Assembly: GCF_007992195.1 (NCBI RefSeq)
Contig: NZ_BJZU01000004.1
Location: 124,001-188,000, forward strand
Source of the DNA: Methylobacterium oxalidis
Lineage (GTDB): Bacteria; Pseudomonadota; Alphaproteobacteria; Rhizobiales; Beijerinckiaceae
DNA length: 64,000 nt
Direction of reading: 5' to 3'
Under the pieces are notes generated by a model. That model made no database searches and was not told where the DNA came from. It saw nothing but the letters and a program-made list of their open reading frames with translations. This document shows, piece after piece, positions 18,170 to 26,195 of the stretch (its first letter is position 1; the number at the start of each line of letters is the position of its first letter). The position numbers and the translations under genes were made by a program.

Positions 18170-20932
18170 TCACCCGGTCGCGCCGAAGCCCACCGCGATG
18201 CAGTTGATCGAGAGGAGCAGCGCGGACTTCACGGCCTCGCGCTTGTCCTCGTCCTCCTCGCCGCGGAAGCGGCGCAGAAGCTCGACCTGCTCGCGGCTAA
18301 CTTGGTTGATCGTCGGCAGGCGCTCGTTCAGCCGGTCGCGGAAGAGGGGAAAGCGCTCGGCGAGCTCGCGGCCGCCGCTCACCAGCAGCGCCATCTCGCA
18401 GGTGAGCCGGTACTCGGCCTCGATCATGCGGAAGATGTTCTCGCGCACGCTCTCGTCCGGCACGAGGCTCGCGTAGTCGCGGGCGATCTCCAGATCGACC
18501 ATCAGGAGCGTCTTCTCGACCTCGTCGAGGATGAGGCGGAACAGGCGCGAGTCGCGGAACATCCGCTTGAGCTGCATCTCCCCTTGCGCGCCGCGCACGT
18601 CGAGGAAGCTCTGGAGCCCCGAGCCGACGCCGTACCAGCCCGTGATGACGTGCCGGTTCTGCGCCCACGCGAACACCCAGGGGATCGCCCGGAGGTCGCT
18701 GAGCGAGCGGGCGCCGAAGCGCCGGGCCGGCCGCGAGCCGATGTTGAGGAGCGCGATCTCGTCGAGCGGGCTCGCACAGCCGAAATAGGTCACGAGATCC
18801 GGGTGCTGGATCAGGTTGACGTAGGCCGCCCGGCTCGCGCCCGAGAAGGCTTCCAGCACGTCGTCGAACTCGGCGCGGGGCAGCGAGGCCGCCTCGCGCT
18901 CGGACCGGAGCGCGTGCTCGAAGACCGAGGAGGCGAGAAGCTCCATCTGGTAGGCGGCGGTGCCGCGGTTGGCGTACTTGAACGAGACCACCTCACCCTG
19001 CTCGGTGGTGCGGAAGCGCCCGTTGATCGAGCCCGGCGGCTGGGCGGCGATGGCCCGCGCGGTCGGCGCGCCGCCGCGGCTCACCGAGCCGCCGCGGCCG
19101 TGGAAGAAGGCGATCGGCACGCCGAGATGCTTGCCGAGCACCGTGAGCTTCGACTGCGCCTTGTAGAGCTCCCAGTTCGAGGCGACGAAGCCGCCGTCCT
19201 TGTTCGAGTCCGAGTAGCCGATCATCACCTCCTGCACGCCGCCCTGCCAGCGGGTGGAGCGGCGTACGACGGGGATCGACAAGAGCTCCTTCATGATGAC
19301 GGGCGCGGCGCGCAGATCGTCGATCGTCTCGAAGAGCGGCACGATCGGCAGCGGGCAGATCTCGGTGCCCGCCGTGTCGAGGAAGATGCCGGCCTCCTTG
19401 GCCAGCAGGTAGGCGCCGAGGATGTCGGGCACCGATCGGGTCATCGAGAGGATGAAGGCGCCGAACGCCTCGCGGTCGAGTTGCTCGCGCATCTCCCCGA
19501 CGAGGGCGAAGGTCTCCAGCGTCTCGCGGGCGTCGTCCGGCAGGTCGTCGAAGCTGCGCTCCAGGTTGCGGGGTTTCGCCAGCTCGGCGATGAGCCACGC
19601 CTTCCATTCCGGCGTATCGACGTCCGGCGGAGTCTTGCCCTCGCCGTACTGCTGGCGCCAGAGAGCCTGCAGCGCCTGCGTGGTGCGGGTGCTGTTCTCA
19701 CGCAGGTCGAGGCGCACGGTCGAGAAGCGGAAGATCTCGACCATCCGCCGCACGGGCCGCACGAGATCGACCGCGAGCGAGGCGCATTTCGCGTCCGCAA
19801 GCCCCTGTTCGAGGATGCGCAGGTCGTTGATGAGCCCGTCGGCGCTCGGATAGTCGGGGCCCGTCGCCCTCTGGCCCTCGTTGCGGGCGATCGTCGCCTC
19901 GATCTTGCGCAGGATGCAGGTGAGATACTGGCGGAAGGCTTCTCCGGGATTGCGGCCGGCGATGGCCTTGCCGTCCCCGCTCTCCGCTAGGAGATGCGCG
20001 AGCTCGCGCTTGAAGCTCTCCGGCACCGGCAGCGAGCGCTCGGTGAGCGAGAGCATGCGGCCGAGCCCGTTCACGCCGTCCCGGTAGCGGTGGAGCGAAG
20101 CCAGCGCGTTGCGCTGGAGCGTCGCCCGGGTGACGCTCGCGGTGACGTAGGGGTTGCCGTCCCGGTCGCCGCCGATCCAGGAGCCGAACTGGAAGAAGGC
20201 CGGCACCTCGAACTTCTCGTCCGGGTAGAATTCCGCGAGGCTCTCCTCCAACGAGTAGAGAACCTCCGGCAGCATCTCGAAGAGCGTCTCGTCGAAGAAG
20301 TGCAGGCCCCAGGCGACCTCGCGCTCGACGGTCGGCTTCTCCAGGTGCAGTTCGCCCGTCATCCAGACCAGCTCGATCTGGTCGCGCAGGTCGTTCATCA
20401 GACCGTTGCGCTCGCGCTCCGTCCAGCGCGGCAGCTCCAGCTCGCGCAGCAGAAGGTAGATGCGCCGGAACTTCTCCAGCACCGTCACGCGCTTGCCCTC
20501 GGTGGGGTGCGCCGTGATGGTCGGACGGATCCGCAGGTCCTTGAGCAGGGCGTGGATCTCGCGCGCCTCGATGCCGCCCGCAACGGCCTCGGCCAGCACC
20601 TTGCTGAAACTGCCGCCGAGCGCCGCGCGGCCCTCGTTCCGCTCGATGTGGCGGCGGCGGCGCATCGCGGCGTTCTGTTCCGCGATCGAGAGGAGCTGGA
20701 ACCAGATCCCCTGCACCTGCAGCGCGCGCGCGAGCAGCTCGGGCGAGAACTCCGAGATGTTGGCGTTGCCGTGCAGAACCACCTCGAGCTCGGGCTCGTG
20801 CCGCCGCGCGACCTCGAGCAGCGCGTGGAACAGGATGTCGAGCGCCTCCTTCGAGGAGGTGCCCGTGATCACCGGAGGCGCGAAGACGTGGTCGACCGCG
20901 GTGCCCGGCGAGGCGTGGAGCGTCTGGGTCAT
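18170..20932 (-). CDS. ppc: Phosphoenolpyruvate carboxylase
   Basis: Ppc carboxylates phosphoenolpyruvate to oxaloacetate, the CO2-fixing step of the serine cycle. The 920-aa protein has the catalytic His in TITAHPTEGKR (about residue 142), EVMIGYSDSNKDGGF and FHGRGGSVSRGG, all conserved active-site blocks. The C-terminus ends in NCIAVGFGATG, near the usual -NTG end. It follows mtkB by 148 bp that contain a palindromic element, and mclA follows. Length is normal for a bacterial enzyme. Confidence 0.97.
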   Translation of the reverse strand: MTQTLHASPGTAVDHVFAPPVITGTSSKEALDILFHALLEVARRHEPELEVVLHGNANISEFSPELLARALQVQGIWFQLLSIAEQNAAMRRRRHIERNEGRAALGGSFSKVLAEAVAGGIEAREIHALLKDLRIRPTITAHPTEGKRVTVLEKFRRIYLLLRELELPRWTERERNGLMNDLRDQIELVWMTGELHLEKPTVEREVAWGLHFFDETLFEMLPEVLYSLEESLAEFYPDEKFEVPAFFQFGSWIGGDRDGNPYVTASVTRATLQRNALASLHRYRDGVNGLGRMLSLTERSLPVPESFKRELAHLLAESGDGKAIAGRNPGEAFRQYLTCILRKIEATIARNEGQRATGPDYPSADGLINDLRILEQGLADAKCASLAVDLVRPVRRMVEIFRFSTVRLDLRENSTRTTQALQALWRQQYGEGKTPPDVDTPEWKAWLIAELAKPRNLERSFDDLPDDARETLETFALVGEMREQLDREAFGAFILSMTRSVPDILGAYLLAKEAGIFLDTAGTEICPLPIVPLFETIDDLRAAPVIMKELLSIPVVRRSTRWQGGVQEVMIGYSDSNKDGGFVASNWELYKAQSKLTVLGKHLGVPIAFFHGRGGSVSRGGAPTARAIAAQPPGSINGRFRTTEQGEVVSFKYANRGTAAYQMELLASSVFEHALRSEREAASLPRAEFDDVLEAFSGASRAAYVNLIQHPDLVTYFGCASPLDEIALLNIGSRPARRFGARSLSDLRAIPWVFAWAQNRHVITGWYGVGSGLQSFLDVRGAQGEMQLKRMFRDSRLFRLILDEVEKTLLMVDLEIARDYASLVPDESVRENIFRMIEAEYRLTCEMALLVSGGRELAERFPLFRDRLNERLPTINQVSREQVELLRRFRGEEDEDKREAVKSALLLSINCIAVGFGATG

Positions 20933-20990
20933 GGCTGATCGTGCCTCCCGCGCGACGGCGATTCCCCTCCCCTTCGGGGAAGAAGTTGGA

Positions 20991-21040
20991 GGTGGGGATG
21001 CGCGGGAGGCTTCGCGGAGCCTCGCGCGGACACCATCCCC
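20991..21040. repeat. Palindromic intergenic element between mtkB and ppc
   Basis: Nested inverted repeats: GGGGATG (20994-21000) pairs with CATCCCC (21034-21040), and CGCGGGAGGCT (21001-21011) pairs with AGCCTCGCGCG (21018-21028) with one mismatch. Flanking CCCCTCCCC-type tracts give further pairing. The composition resembles the dispersed REP-like palindromes of GC-rich proteobacteria. No second copy was noticed in this window. Confidence 0.65.
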
Positions 21041-21080
21041 GCCCCTGCCCCTCCCCGCGAGGGGAGGGAATGCGTGCGGC

Positions 21081-21974
21081 TCAGGCCGCGCGCTTGCGCA
21101 TCACCTCGGCGACGGTCGCGCCGAAGGAGCCGGGGTCCGGCGCCACGGTGAGGCCGTAGGAGCGCATGATCTCCGCCTTCTCGGCGGCACTGTCGCCCGT
21201 GGCCGAGATGATGGCGCCGGCATGCCCCATGCGCCGGCCCTTCGGCGCCGTGAGGCCGGCCACGAAGCCGATCACGGGCTTCGTCATGTTCTCCTTGATC
21301 CAGGCCGAGGCCTCGGCCTCCTGCGGGCCGCCGATCTCGCCGATCATCAGCACCGCGTCCGTGTCCGGATCCTGCTCGAACAGGGCGAGATGGTCGAGGA
21401 ACGAGGAGCCGTTGATCGGGTCACCGCCGATGCCGACCGAGGTCGAGATGCCGATGCCCTCCGCCTTCATCTGCGAGGCGGCCTCGTAGCCCAGCGTCCC
21501 GGAGCGCGAGATGATGCCCACGTTGCCCTGGAGATAGATATGGCCGGGCATGATGCCGAGCATCGACTTGCCGGGCGAGATGATGCCGGCGCAGTTCGGC
21601 CCGACCACCATGGAGCGGCGGTCCTTCGGGTAGCGCATCAGGTAGCGCTTCACGCGCATCATGTCCTGGGCCGGAATGCCGTCGGTGATCGAGCAGATCA
21701 GCCGCACGCCCGCATCCGCCGCCTCCATGATGGCGTCCGCCGCGAAGGGCGGGGCCACGAAGGTTATGGTGGCGGTGGCCCCCGTCTCGCGTACGGCCTC
21801 CTTGACCGTGTTGAAGACCGGCACGCCCACATGGGTCTTCCCGCCCTTGCCCGGCGTGACTCCGCCGACGACGTTCGAGCCGTACTCGATCATCTCGCGG
21901 GCGTGGAACGTGCCCTTGTCGCCCGTGATGCCCTGAACGAGGATCGGGGTCTTCTCGTCGATGAGGATGCTCAT
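21081..21974 (-). CDS. mtkB: Malate-CoA ligase subunit alpha
   Basis: With MtkA it converts malate, CoA and ATP to malyl-CoA. The 297-aa product is homologous to the succinyl-CoA synthetase alpha subunit: an N-terminal CoA-binding Rossmann domain (ILVQGITGDKGTFHAREM, GGVTPGKGGKTHVGVPV), the VGPNCAGIISPG loop and the phospho-His region RRMGHAGAIIS. The operon context with ppc and mclA separates it from the TCA-cycle sucD. It lies 21 bp after mtkA on the same strand. Confidence 0.95.
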   Translation of the reverse strand: MSILIDEKTPILVQGITGDKGTFHAREMIEYGSNVVGGVTPGKGGKTHVGVPVFNTVKEAVRETGATATITFVAPPFAADAIMEAADAGVRLICSITDGIPAQDMMRVKRYLMRYPKDRRSMVVGPNCAGIISPGKSMLGIMPGHIYLQGNVGIISRSGTLGYEAASQMKAEGIGISTSVGIGGDPINGSSFLDHLALFEQDPDTDAVLMIGEIGGPQEAEASAWIKENMTKPVIGFVAGLTAPKGRRMGHAGAIISATGDSAAEKAEIMRSYGLTVAPDPGSFGATVAEVMRKRAA

Positions 21975-21995
21975 GGTCCGTCTCCTCCCGTCCGC

Positions 21996-23174
21996 TCAGT
22001 GGGTTGCCCGGGCGCCCTGGCAGGCCTGAACGGCCTTGCGGGCAGCCTCGGTCAGCGTGTCGGCGGTGATCAGGTCGAGCCCGCTCTCCGAGAGGATCTT
22101 CTTGCCGGCTTCCACATTCGTGCCCGCGAGCCGGACGACCAGCGGTACGTCGATCTTCACCTCCCGCGCGGCCTTGACCACGCCCTCGGCGATCCAGTCG
22201 CAGCGGTTGATCCCGGCGAAGATGTTGACGAGGATCGCCTTCACATTGCGGTCGGACAGGACCAGCCGGAAGGCGGTGGCCACGCGCTCCGGACTCGCGC
22301 CGCCGCCCACGTCGAGGAAGTTCGCCGGCTCGCCGCCCGCGTGCTTGATCATGTCCATGGTCGCCATGGCGAGGCCGGCCCCGTTGACGATGCAGCCGAT
22401 CTCGCCGTCGAGGCCAATGTAGTTGAGGTTGTGCTCGGCGGCCTGCGCCTCACGCGGGTCGCTCTGGGACGGGTCGTGCATGTCCGCGATGTTGCGGCGG
22501 CGGAACATGGCGTTGTCGTCGAAGGACATCTTGGCGTCGAGCGCCAGCACCCGATCGTCCTTGGTGACGACGAGCGGGTTGATCTCCAGCATGGTGCCGT
22601 CGCAGTCGCGGAACGCGCGGTAGGCGTTCATGATCGTCTTCACCGCGGCCGAGACCTGCTTGATGTTGAGGCCGAGCTGGAAGGCGATCTCGCGGGCCTG
22701 GAACTGCTGCAGGCCGACCGCGGGCTCGACCACGATCTGGATCAGCGCCTCCGGCTCCTTGGCCGCGATCTCCTCGATGTCCATGCCGCCGCGCTGGCTC
22801 GCGATCACGCGGACGCGCTCGGCCTTCCGGTCGAGGACGTAGCCGAGATAGAGCTCGCGCTCGAAGGGATCGGCGGTCTCGACGTAGACGCGCTGGACGG
22901 GCTTGCCGTCCGCCCCGGTCTGGATGGTGACGAGGCGCTTGCCGAGGAGCTCGCGGGCGGCGTCGCGCACCTCGTTGTAGGTGCGGCAGAGCTTGATCCC
23001 CCCGGCCTTGCCGCGGGCGCCCGCATGGATCTGCGCCTTCACCGCCCAGAACGAGCCGCCGAGCTCGGTCGCGGCGTAGACCGCCTGATCGGGGCTGAAG
23101 GCGACGGCGCCCTTCGGCACGGCGACGCCGAAGCTCGCGAGCAGCTCTTTGGCTTGGTACTCGTGAACGTCCAT
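21996..23174 (-). CDS. mtkA: Malate-CoA ligase subunit beta
   Basis: This is the ATP-grasp subunit paired with MtkB. From ATG 23174 it is 392 aa and starts [17 protein letters not shown], the standard start of SucC-like proteins. It has [20 protein letters not shown] (ATP-grasp), LEINPLVV and the late [15 protein letters not shown] with [14 protein letters not shown] strong AGGAGG site lies 7 nt before the ATG. Unlike the tight mtdA-fchA and mtkA-mtkB junctions, it is separated from fchA by 219 bp of structured, partly AT-rich DNA. Confidence 0.95.
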   Translation of the reverse strand: MDVHEYQAKELLASFGVAVPKGAVAFSPDQAVYAATELGGSFWAVKAQIHAGARGKAGGIKLCRTYNEVRDAARELLGKRLVTIQTGADGKPVQRVYVETADPFERELYLGYVLDRKAERVRVIASQRGGMDIEEIAAKEPEALIQIVVEPAVGLQQFQAREIAFQLGLNIKQVSAAVKTIMNAYRAFRDCDGTMLEINPLVVTKDDRVLALDAKMSFDDNAMFRRRNIADMHDPSQSDPREAQAAEHNLNYIGLDGEIGCIVNGAGLAMATMDMIKHAGGEPANFLDVGGGASPERVATAFRLVLSDRNVKAILVNIFAGINRCDWIAEGVVKAAREVKIDVPLVVRLAGTNVEAGKKILSESGLDLITADTLTEAARKAVQACQGARATH

Positions 23175-23205
23175 CCGAGACCTCCTGTTTTTTGGCGCTT
23201 CCTTG

Positions 23206-23247
23206 GGAGCGATCATCCCGCAAATTTCATTTCGCGGGAAGCGCTCC
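23206..23247 (-). promoter_or_regulatory. Two-tier stem-loop in the mtkA leader
   Basis: An outer stem (GGAGCG 23206-23211 with CGCTCC 23242-23247) encloses an inner stem (CCCGCAAAT 23217-23225 with ATTTCGCGGG 23229-23238, one bulged base). It ends about 31 nt before the mtkA ATG. An A/T-rich stretch (23251-23276) lies just upstream on the minus strand and may hold an internal promoter. No terminator T-run follows. Confidence 0.6.
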
Positions 23248-23325
23248 AGCGTTTATATTTTTTTGCATTCTCCTTAAGTCTGCCTTGAAGGGCAGCCGGA
23301 ATGCTTTTCGTATTCAGAATGAGAT

Positions 23326-23352
23326 CGTCCCCGGCGGCAGGAACCGGGGACG
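23326..23352 (-). other. Stem-loop in the fchA-mtkA gap
   Basis: A perfect 9-bp stem: CGTCCCCGG (23326-23334), 9-nt loop, CCGGGGACG (23344-23352). A smaller perfect 6-bp stem (ACTGAG 23365-23370, CTCAGT 23378-23383) lies between it and the fchA stop. Neither has a T-run in the direction of transcription. Confidence 0.55.
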
Positions 23353-23393
23353 CGGCGAGCCAAGACTGAGAAGCTGGCTCAGTTCAACTTGTC

Positions 23394-24020
23394 TCAATTC
23401 ACCTTGGCCTTGACGACCTCGTAGACCTTCTCGTTGAGAGCACCGGCCTCGGCGAGGAGCCCTTCGAGTTCCTTCAGACGCGCCTCGGCGAAGGCACGGT
23501 CATCGAGCCCCTTGGCGTTGACGTAGACGTTGAGGGCGGCGCTGCGCAGGCCCGCATAGGCTGAGAGGACCGCCACGCCCGCGTCCGAGATCACGTTGAG
23601 GTTGCCCTTGTCGGCGGCGATGGCGGCGAGATCGATCACCTCTCGGCAGACGCGGCAGCAGGCGAGCGGCACGTCCGTGGCGATCTTGAGGGCGGCCTGG
23701 ATCTTCTCGGCCCGCGCAGCCTTCTGCTCGTCGGTCTCCTTCGGGAGCCCGTAGGCGCCCATCACCGCGTCGAAGGCCTCGACGTCGTCGGCGATCATGC
23801 CGGTGAGCGTCGAGCGGAGGGCTTCCGACTTGGCGAGCACCTCCTTCAGGTCGGCCTCGACCTCGACGTACTTCTTCTTGCCGATGGTGAGGTTGCACAC
23901 CATCGAGACGAGGGCCGCGCCCATCGCGCCGGAGATGGCGGCGGCACCGCCGCCGCCGGGAGTCGGGGCCGAGCTCGCCAGCCCGTCGAGGAACTTCTGG
24001 ATGGTCTCGTTCTCGGCCAT
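23394..24020 (-). CDS. fchA: Methenyltetrahydrofolate cyclohydrolase
   Basis: FchA interconverts methenyl-H4F and 10-formyl-H4F in the assimilatory C1 branch. The 208-aa helical protein matches the FTCD cyclodeaminase-type family: APTPGGGGAAAISGAMGAALVSMV near the N-terminus, KKKYVEVEADL, and NLNVISDAGVAVLSAYAGLR. It is not a FolD homologue, as expected for this group of methylotrophs. It lies 12 bp after mtdA. Confidence 0.95.
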   Translation of the reverse strand: MAENETIQKFLDGLASSAPTPGGGGAAAISGAMGAALVSMVCNLTIGKKKYVEVEADLKEVLAKSEALRSTLTGMIADDVEAFDAVMGAYGLPKETDEQKAARAEKIQAALKIATDVPLACCRVCREVIDLAAIAADKGNLNVISDAGVAVLSAYAGLRSAALNVYVNAKGLDDRAFAEARLKELEGLLAEAGALNEKVYEVVKAKVN

Positions 24021-24032
24021 ATGCCCCTCCCC

Positions 24033-24893
24033 TCAGGCCATCTTCTTGGCGAGCGCGTAGATCTCCTCGGCATCGAGCACCTGCTCGGTGTTGTCGAAGA
24101 GCTGGCCGACGCAGGCGCGATGCAGCTTCAGCTTGAGGCCGCCGATGCCGAGAGCGCCGAAGACACGCTTGCCGTTGCGCTCCTTGCCCTTGTCCATGGC
24201 CTCGATGGCGCCGAAGCCAAGCGGGGGCTGCGCGTTGTAATCGGCCAGGAACTCGATGCTGGCCTCGTCCTTCCAGGCCTCCTCGGGCAGCAGCTCGAGG
24301 CCGATGGCGCCCGCCGAGAAGACGAGGTTCTGACCCTTGACGATGCGCGCGCGCGAGCCCGCGTCCGGCGTCTCGGCGGCCATCACTTTGACGTTGAAGC
24401 GCTTGTTGATGGCGTCCGCGGCGGCCTGCGCCTTGTCCATGGAGCGGCCGGCGACGGTCACCTGGGCGCCCTCCTTGGCGAGCAGCGCGGCCGAGCGCAT
24501 GCCGACCGGGCCGGTGCCAGCGAGCACCACGGCCTTCTTGCCCTCGAGCGAGCCGGCGGCCTTGGCGACGAGCGCCACGCCCGCGGCCGCGGTGGTGTTC
24601 GAGCCGTTCGAGTCGAGCATGGTCGAAACGCGGAAGGGCCCGAAGAAGCGCTTCTTCACCGCCGCGAGCACCGCCTCGCCGGCCGCCATGTTGCCGCCGC
24701 CGACGAAGATCGCGGTCGACTTCTTCTCCGAGCCGCCACGGGTGTAGATCGTCCCGTCGACCAGGGCGCCCACGTTCTCGGGCGTCACGTTGCCGTAGCC
24801 CGTGATGTGGTCGGCGCCGCCGTCGTAGCCGACGACCGTATCGAACACGCTCGGCACCGGATCCGTGTCGAACAGGAAAAGCAGCTTCTTCAT
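24033..24893 (-). CDS. mtdA: Methylene-tetrahydromethanopterin/H4F dehydrogenase (NADP)
   Basis: MtdA oxidises or reduces methylene-H4F and methylene-H4MPT with NADP(H), linking formaldehyde oxidation and assimilation. The 286-aa product begins MKKLLFLFDTDPVPSVFD and contains YDGGADHITGYGNVTPENV in the pterin site and a Rossmann motif VVLAGTGPVGMRSAALLA. The Ser/Arg after strand beta-2 (VAGRSMDKA) fits NADP use. It is followed 12 bp later by fchA, the usual pairing. Confidence 0.96.
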   Translation of the reverse strand: MKKLLFLFDTDPVPSVFDTVVGYDGGADHITGYGNVTPENVGALVDGTIYTRGGSEKKSTAIFVGGGNMAAGEAVLAAVKKRFFGPFRVSTMLDSNGSNTTAAAGVALVAKAAGSLEGKKAVVLAGTGPVGMRSAALLAKEGAQVTVAGRSMDKAQAAADAINKRFNVKVMAAETPDAGSRARIVKGQNLVFSAGAIGLELLPEEAWKDEASIEFLADYNAQPPLGFGAIEAMDKGKERNGKRVFGALGIGGLKLKLHRACVGQLFDNTEQVLDAEEIYALAKKMA

Positions 24894-25098
24894 TGGTTGT
24901 CCCTTCAGTCCGCGCCGTTTCGCGCGGTTCAGCGTTTCCGAGATACCGGGTTCAAGTCCGGGATGTTCGAGCCGGCCGCCACCCCGTCGTCAGGCCGGGG
25001 TTGCCCGGCGCGGCTCGGGAGCCGTGCGCTCCGGCGCTCCTCGCCCGCGCTGGCCCGGCTTCCGGGCGCCCGCGGCGCTTTGGAATGGCGAAGCGGTA

Positions 25099-25134
25099 CC
25101 GTGACGCGAGGCGGTGAACCGCCTCGCGTCACGG
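25099..25134 (-). other. Perfect 17-bp stem-loop between hprA and mtdA
   Basis: CCGTGACGCGAGGCGGT (25099-25115), GA, then its exact complement (25118-25134), beginning 8 nt after the hprA stop on the minus strand. No T-run follows, so it is more likely an mRNA processing or stability element than a terminator. A small CCGCGC/GCGCGG hairpin (24910-24927) lies just before mtdA. Confidence 0.8.
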
Positions 25135-25142
25135 AAACCGGC

Positions 25143-26087
25143 TCAGGCCTCGACGACGTTCTGCGGCTTGCCCGCGACGAACGCCTCGACGTTGTCGACG
25201 AGCTGATCGGCGAGGATCTGCATCGCCTGCTTGCTCGCCCACGCGACGTGCGGCGTGACGATGAGGTTCGGCAGGTCGGCATCGCACAGGATGTTGCCGT
25301 TCTTCGGCGGCTCCTGCGCCACGACGTCGAAGCCCGCGCCCCCGATGGTGCCGTTCTTGAGGGCCTCCAGCAGGGCCTCCTCGTCCACGAGGCCGCCGCG
25401 GGCCGTGTTGATGAGGATGGCGCTGCTCTTCATCTTCGCGAGCTCGTCGCGCCCGATCATGTTCTTGGTGTCGGGCGTCAGCGGCACGTGGAGCGTGATG
25501 ACGTCGGATTCCCTCAGGATCGTCTCGAAGTCGACGAGCCCGTCCTGCGGGAACACGTCGTAGGCGATCACCTTCATGCCGAGCGCCTCGGCGCGCTTGC
25601 CGATCGACTTGCCGAGCGCCCCGTAGCCGACGATGCCGAGCGTCGAGCCCGCGATGTCGTGGATCGGGTAGTCGAAGTAGCAGAACTGCGTCGACTTGTT
25701 CCAATCGCCCCGGCGGACCGAGATCGCATAGGGGACGATCGCGCGGCGCAGGGCGAACATCAGCGCGATGACGTGCTCCGGCACCGTGTTGAAGGCGTAG
25801 TTGCGGATGTTCGAGACCGTGATGCCCTGAGCCTTGGCCTGGGCCTTGTCGACGACGTCCGTGCCCGTGGCGGCCACCGCGATGAGCTTCAGCTTCGGCA
25901 GTTGCTTCAGGACGTCGGCGCGCATCGGCACCTTGTTGATGAGCGCGATCTCCGCGTCCTTCAGGCGCTCGACGATCTCCTCCGGCGTCCAGGTGGACTC
26001 GTACTCGGTGTACTCGTGCGGGAAGTTGAACTCACGCACCTTGGCGTCGAGGGATTCGCGGTCGAGGAAGACGATTTTCTGCGTCAT
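25143..26087 (-). CDS. hprA: Hydroxypyruvate reductase
   Basis: HprA reduces hydroxypyruvate to glycerate with NADH in the serine cycle. The 314-aa protein is a D-2-hydroxyacid dehydrogenase: AVAATGTDVVDKA in the substrate domain, the Rossmann GIVGYGALGKSIG with AYDVFPQD (Asp favours NADH), INTARGGLVDEEAL with the catalytic Arg region, and TPHVAWAS with the catalytic His. It follows sgaA by 108 bp and is followed by the 17-bp stem-loop. Confidence 0.96.
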   Translation of the reverse strand: MTQKIVFLDRESLDAKVREFNFPHEYTEYESTWTPEEIVERLKDAEIALINKVPMRADVLKQLPKLKLIAVAATGTDVVDKAQAKAQGITVSNIRNYAFNTVPEHVIALMFALRRAIVPYAISVRRGDWNKSTQFCYFDYPIHDIAGSTLGIVGYGALGKSIGKRAEALGMKVIAYDVFPQDGLVDFETILRESDVITLHVPLTPDTKNMIGRDELAKMKSSAILINTARGGLVDEEALLEALKNGTIGGAGFDVVAQEPPKNGNILCDADLPNLIVTPHVAWASKQAMQILADQLVDNVEAFVAGKPQNVVEA

Positions 26088-26159
26088 GGGGAACCCCTTT
26101 CAGAACCGGGCGGCCGGCGCGGCCTCCGCCCGGCCTTCGTCCGTGTCTCTCAGCGAGAC

Positions 26160-26181
26160 GGGGCCGGCAACCGCCGACCCC
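26160..26181 (-). other. Stem-loop between sgaA and hprA
   Basis: GGGGCCGGC (26160-26168), loop AACC, GCCGACCCC (26173-26181): nine pairs with one G-U wobble on the minus-strand transcript, 14 nt after the sgaA stop. No T-run follows. Confidence 0.5.
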
Positions 26182-26195
26182 GCCCGGGATGTCCC

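Noticed and set aside
23229..23280. Possible leader peptide before mtkA (ATG following AAGGAGA on the minus strand, 13 codons)
   Set aside because: The AAGGAG is only one base from the ATG, too close for efficient initiation, and the frame has no run of regulatory codons.
17786..23288. Long open frames opposite ppc, mtkA and mtkB
   Set aside because: Same reason: third-position GC in the coding strand removes stops in the antisense frame; no family signature or ribosome-binding site.
24940..24965. tRNA T-arm-like sequence (CGGGTTCAAGTCCGGG) between mtdA and hprA
   Set aside because: The arms do not form a proper 5-bp T-stem with a 7-nt loop, and no anticodon arm, D arm or acceptor stem is found around it.
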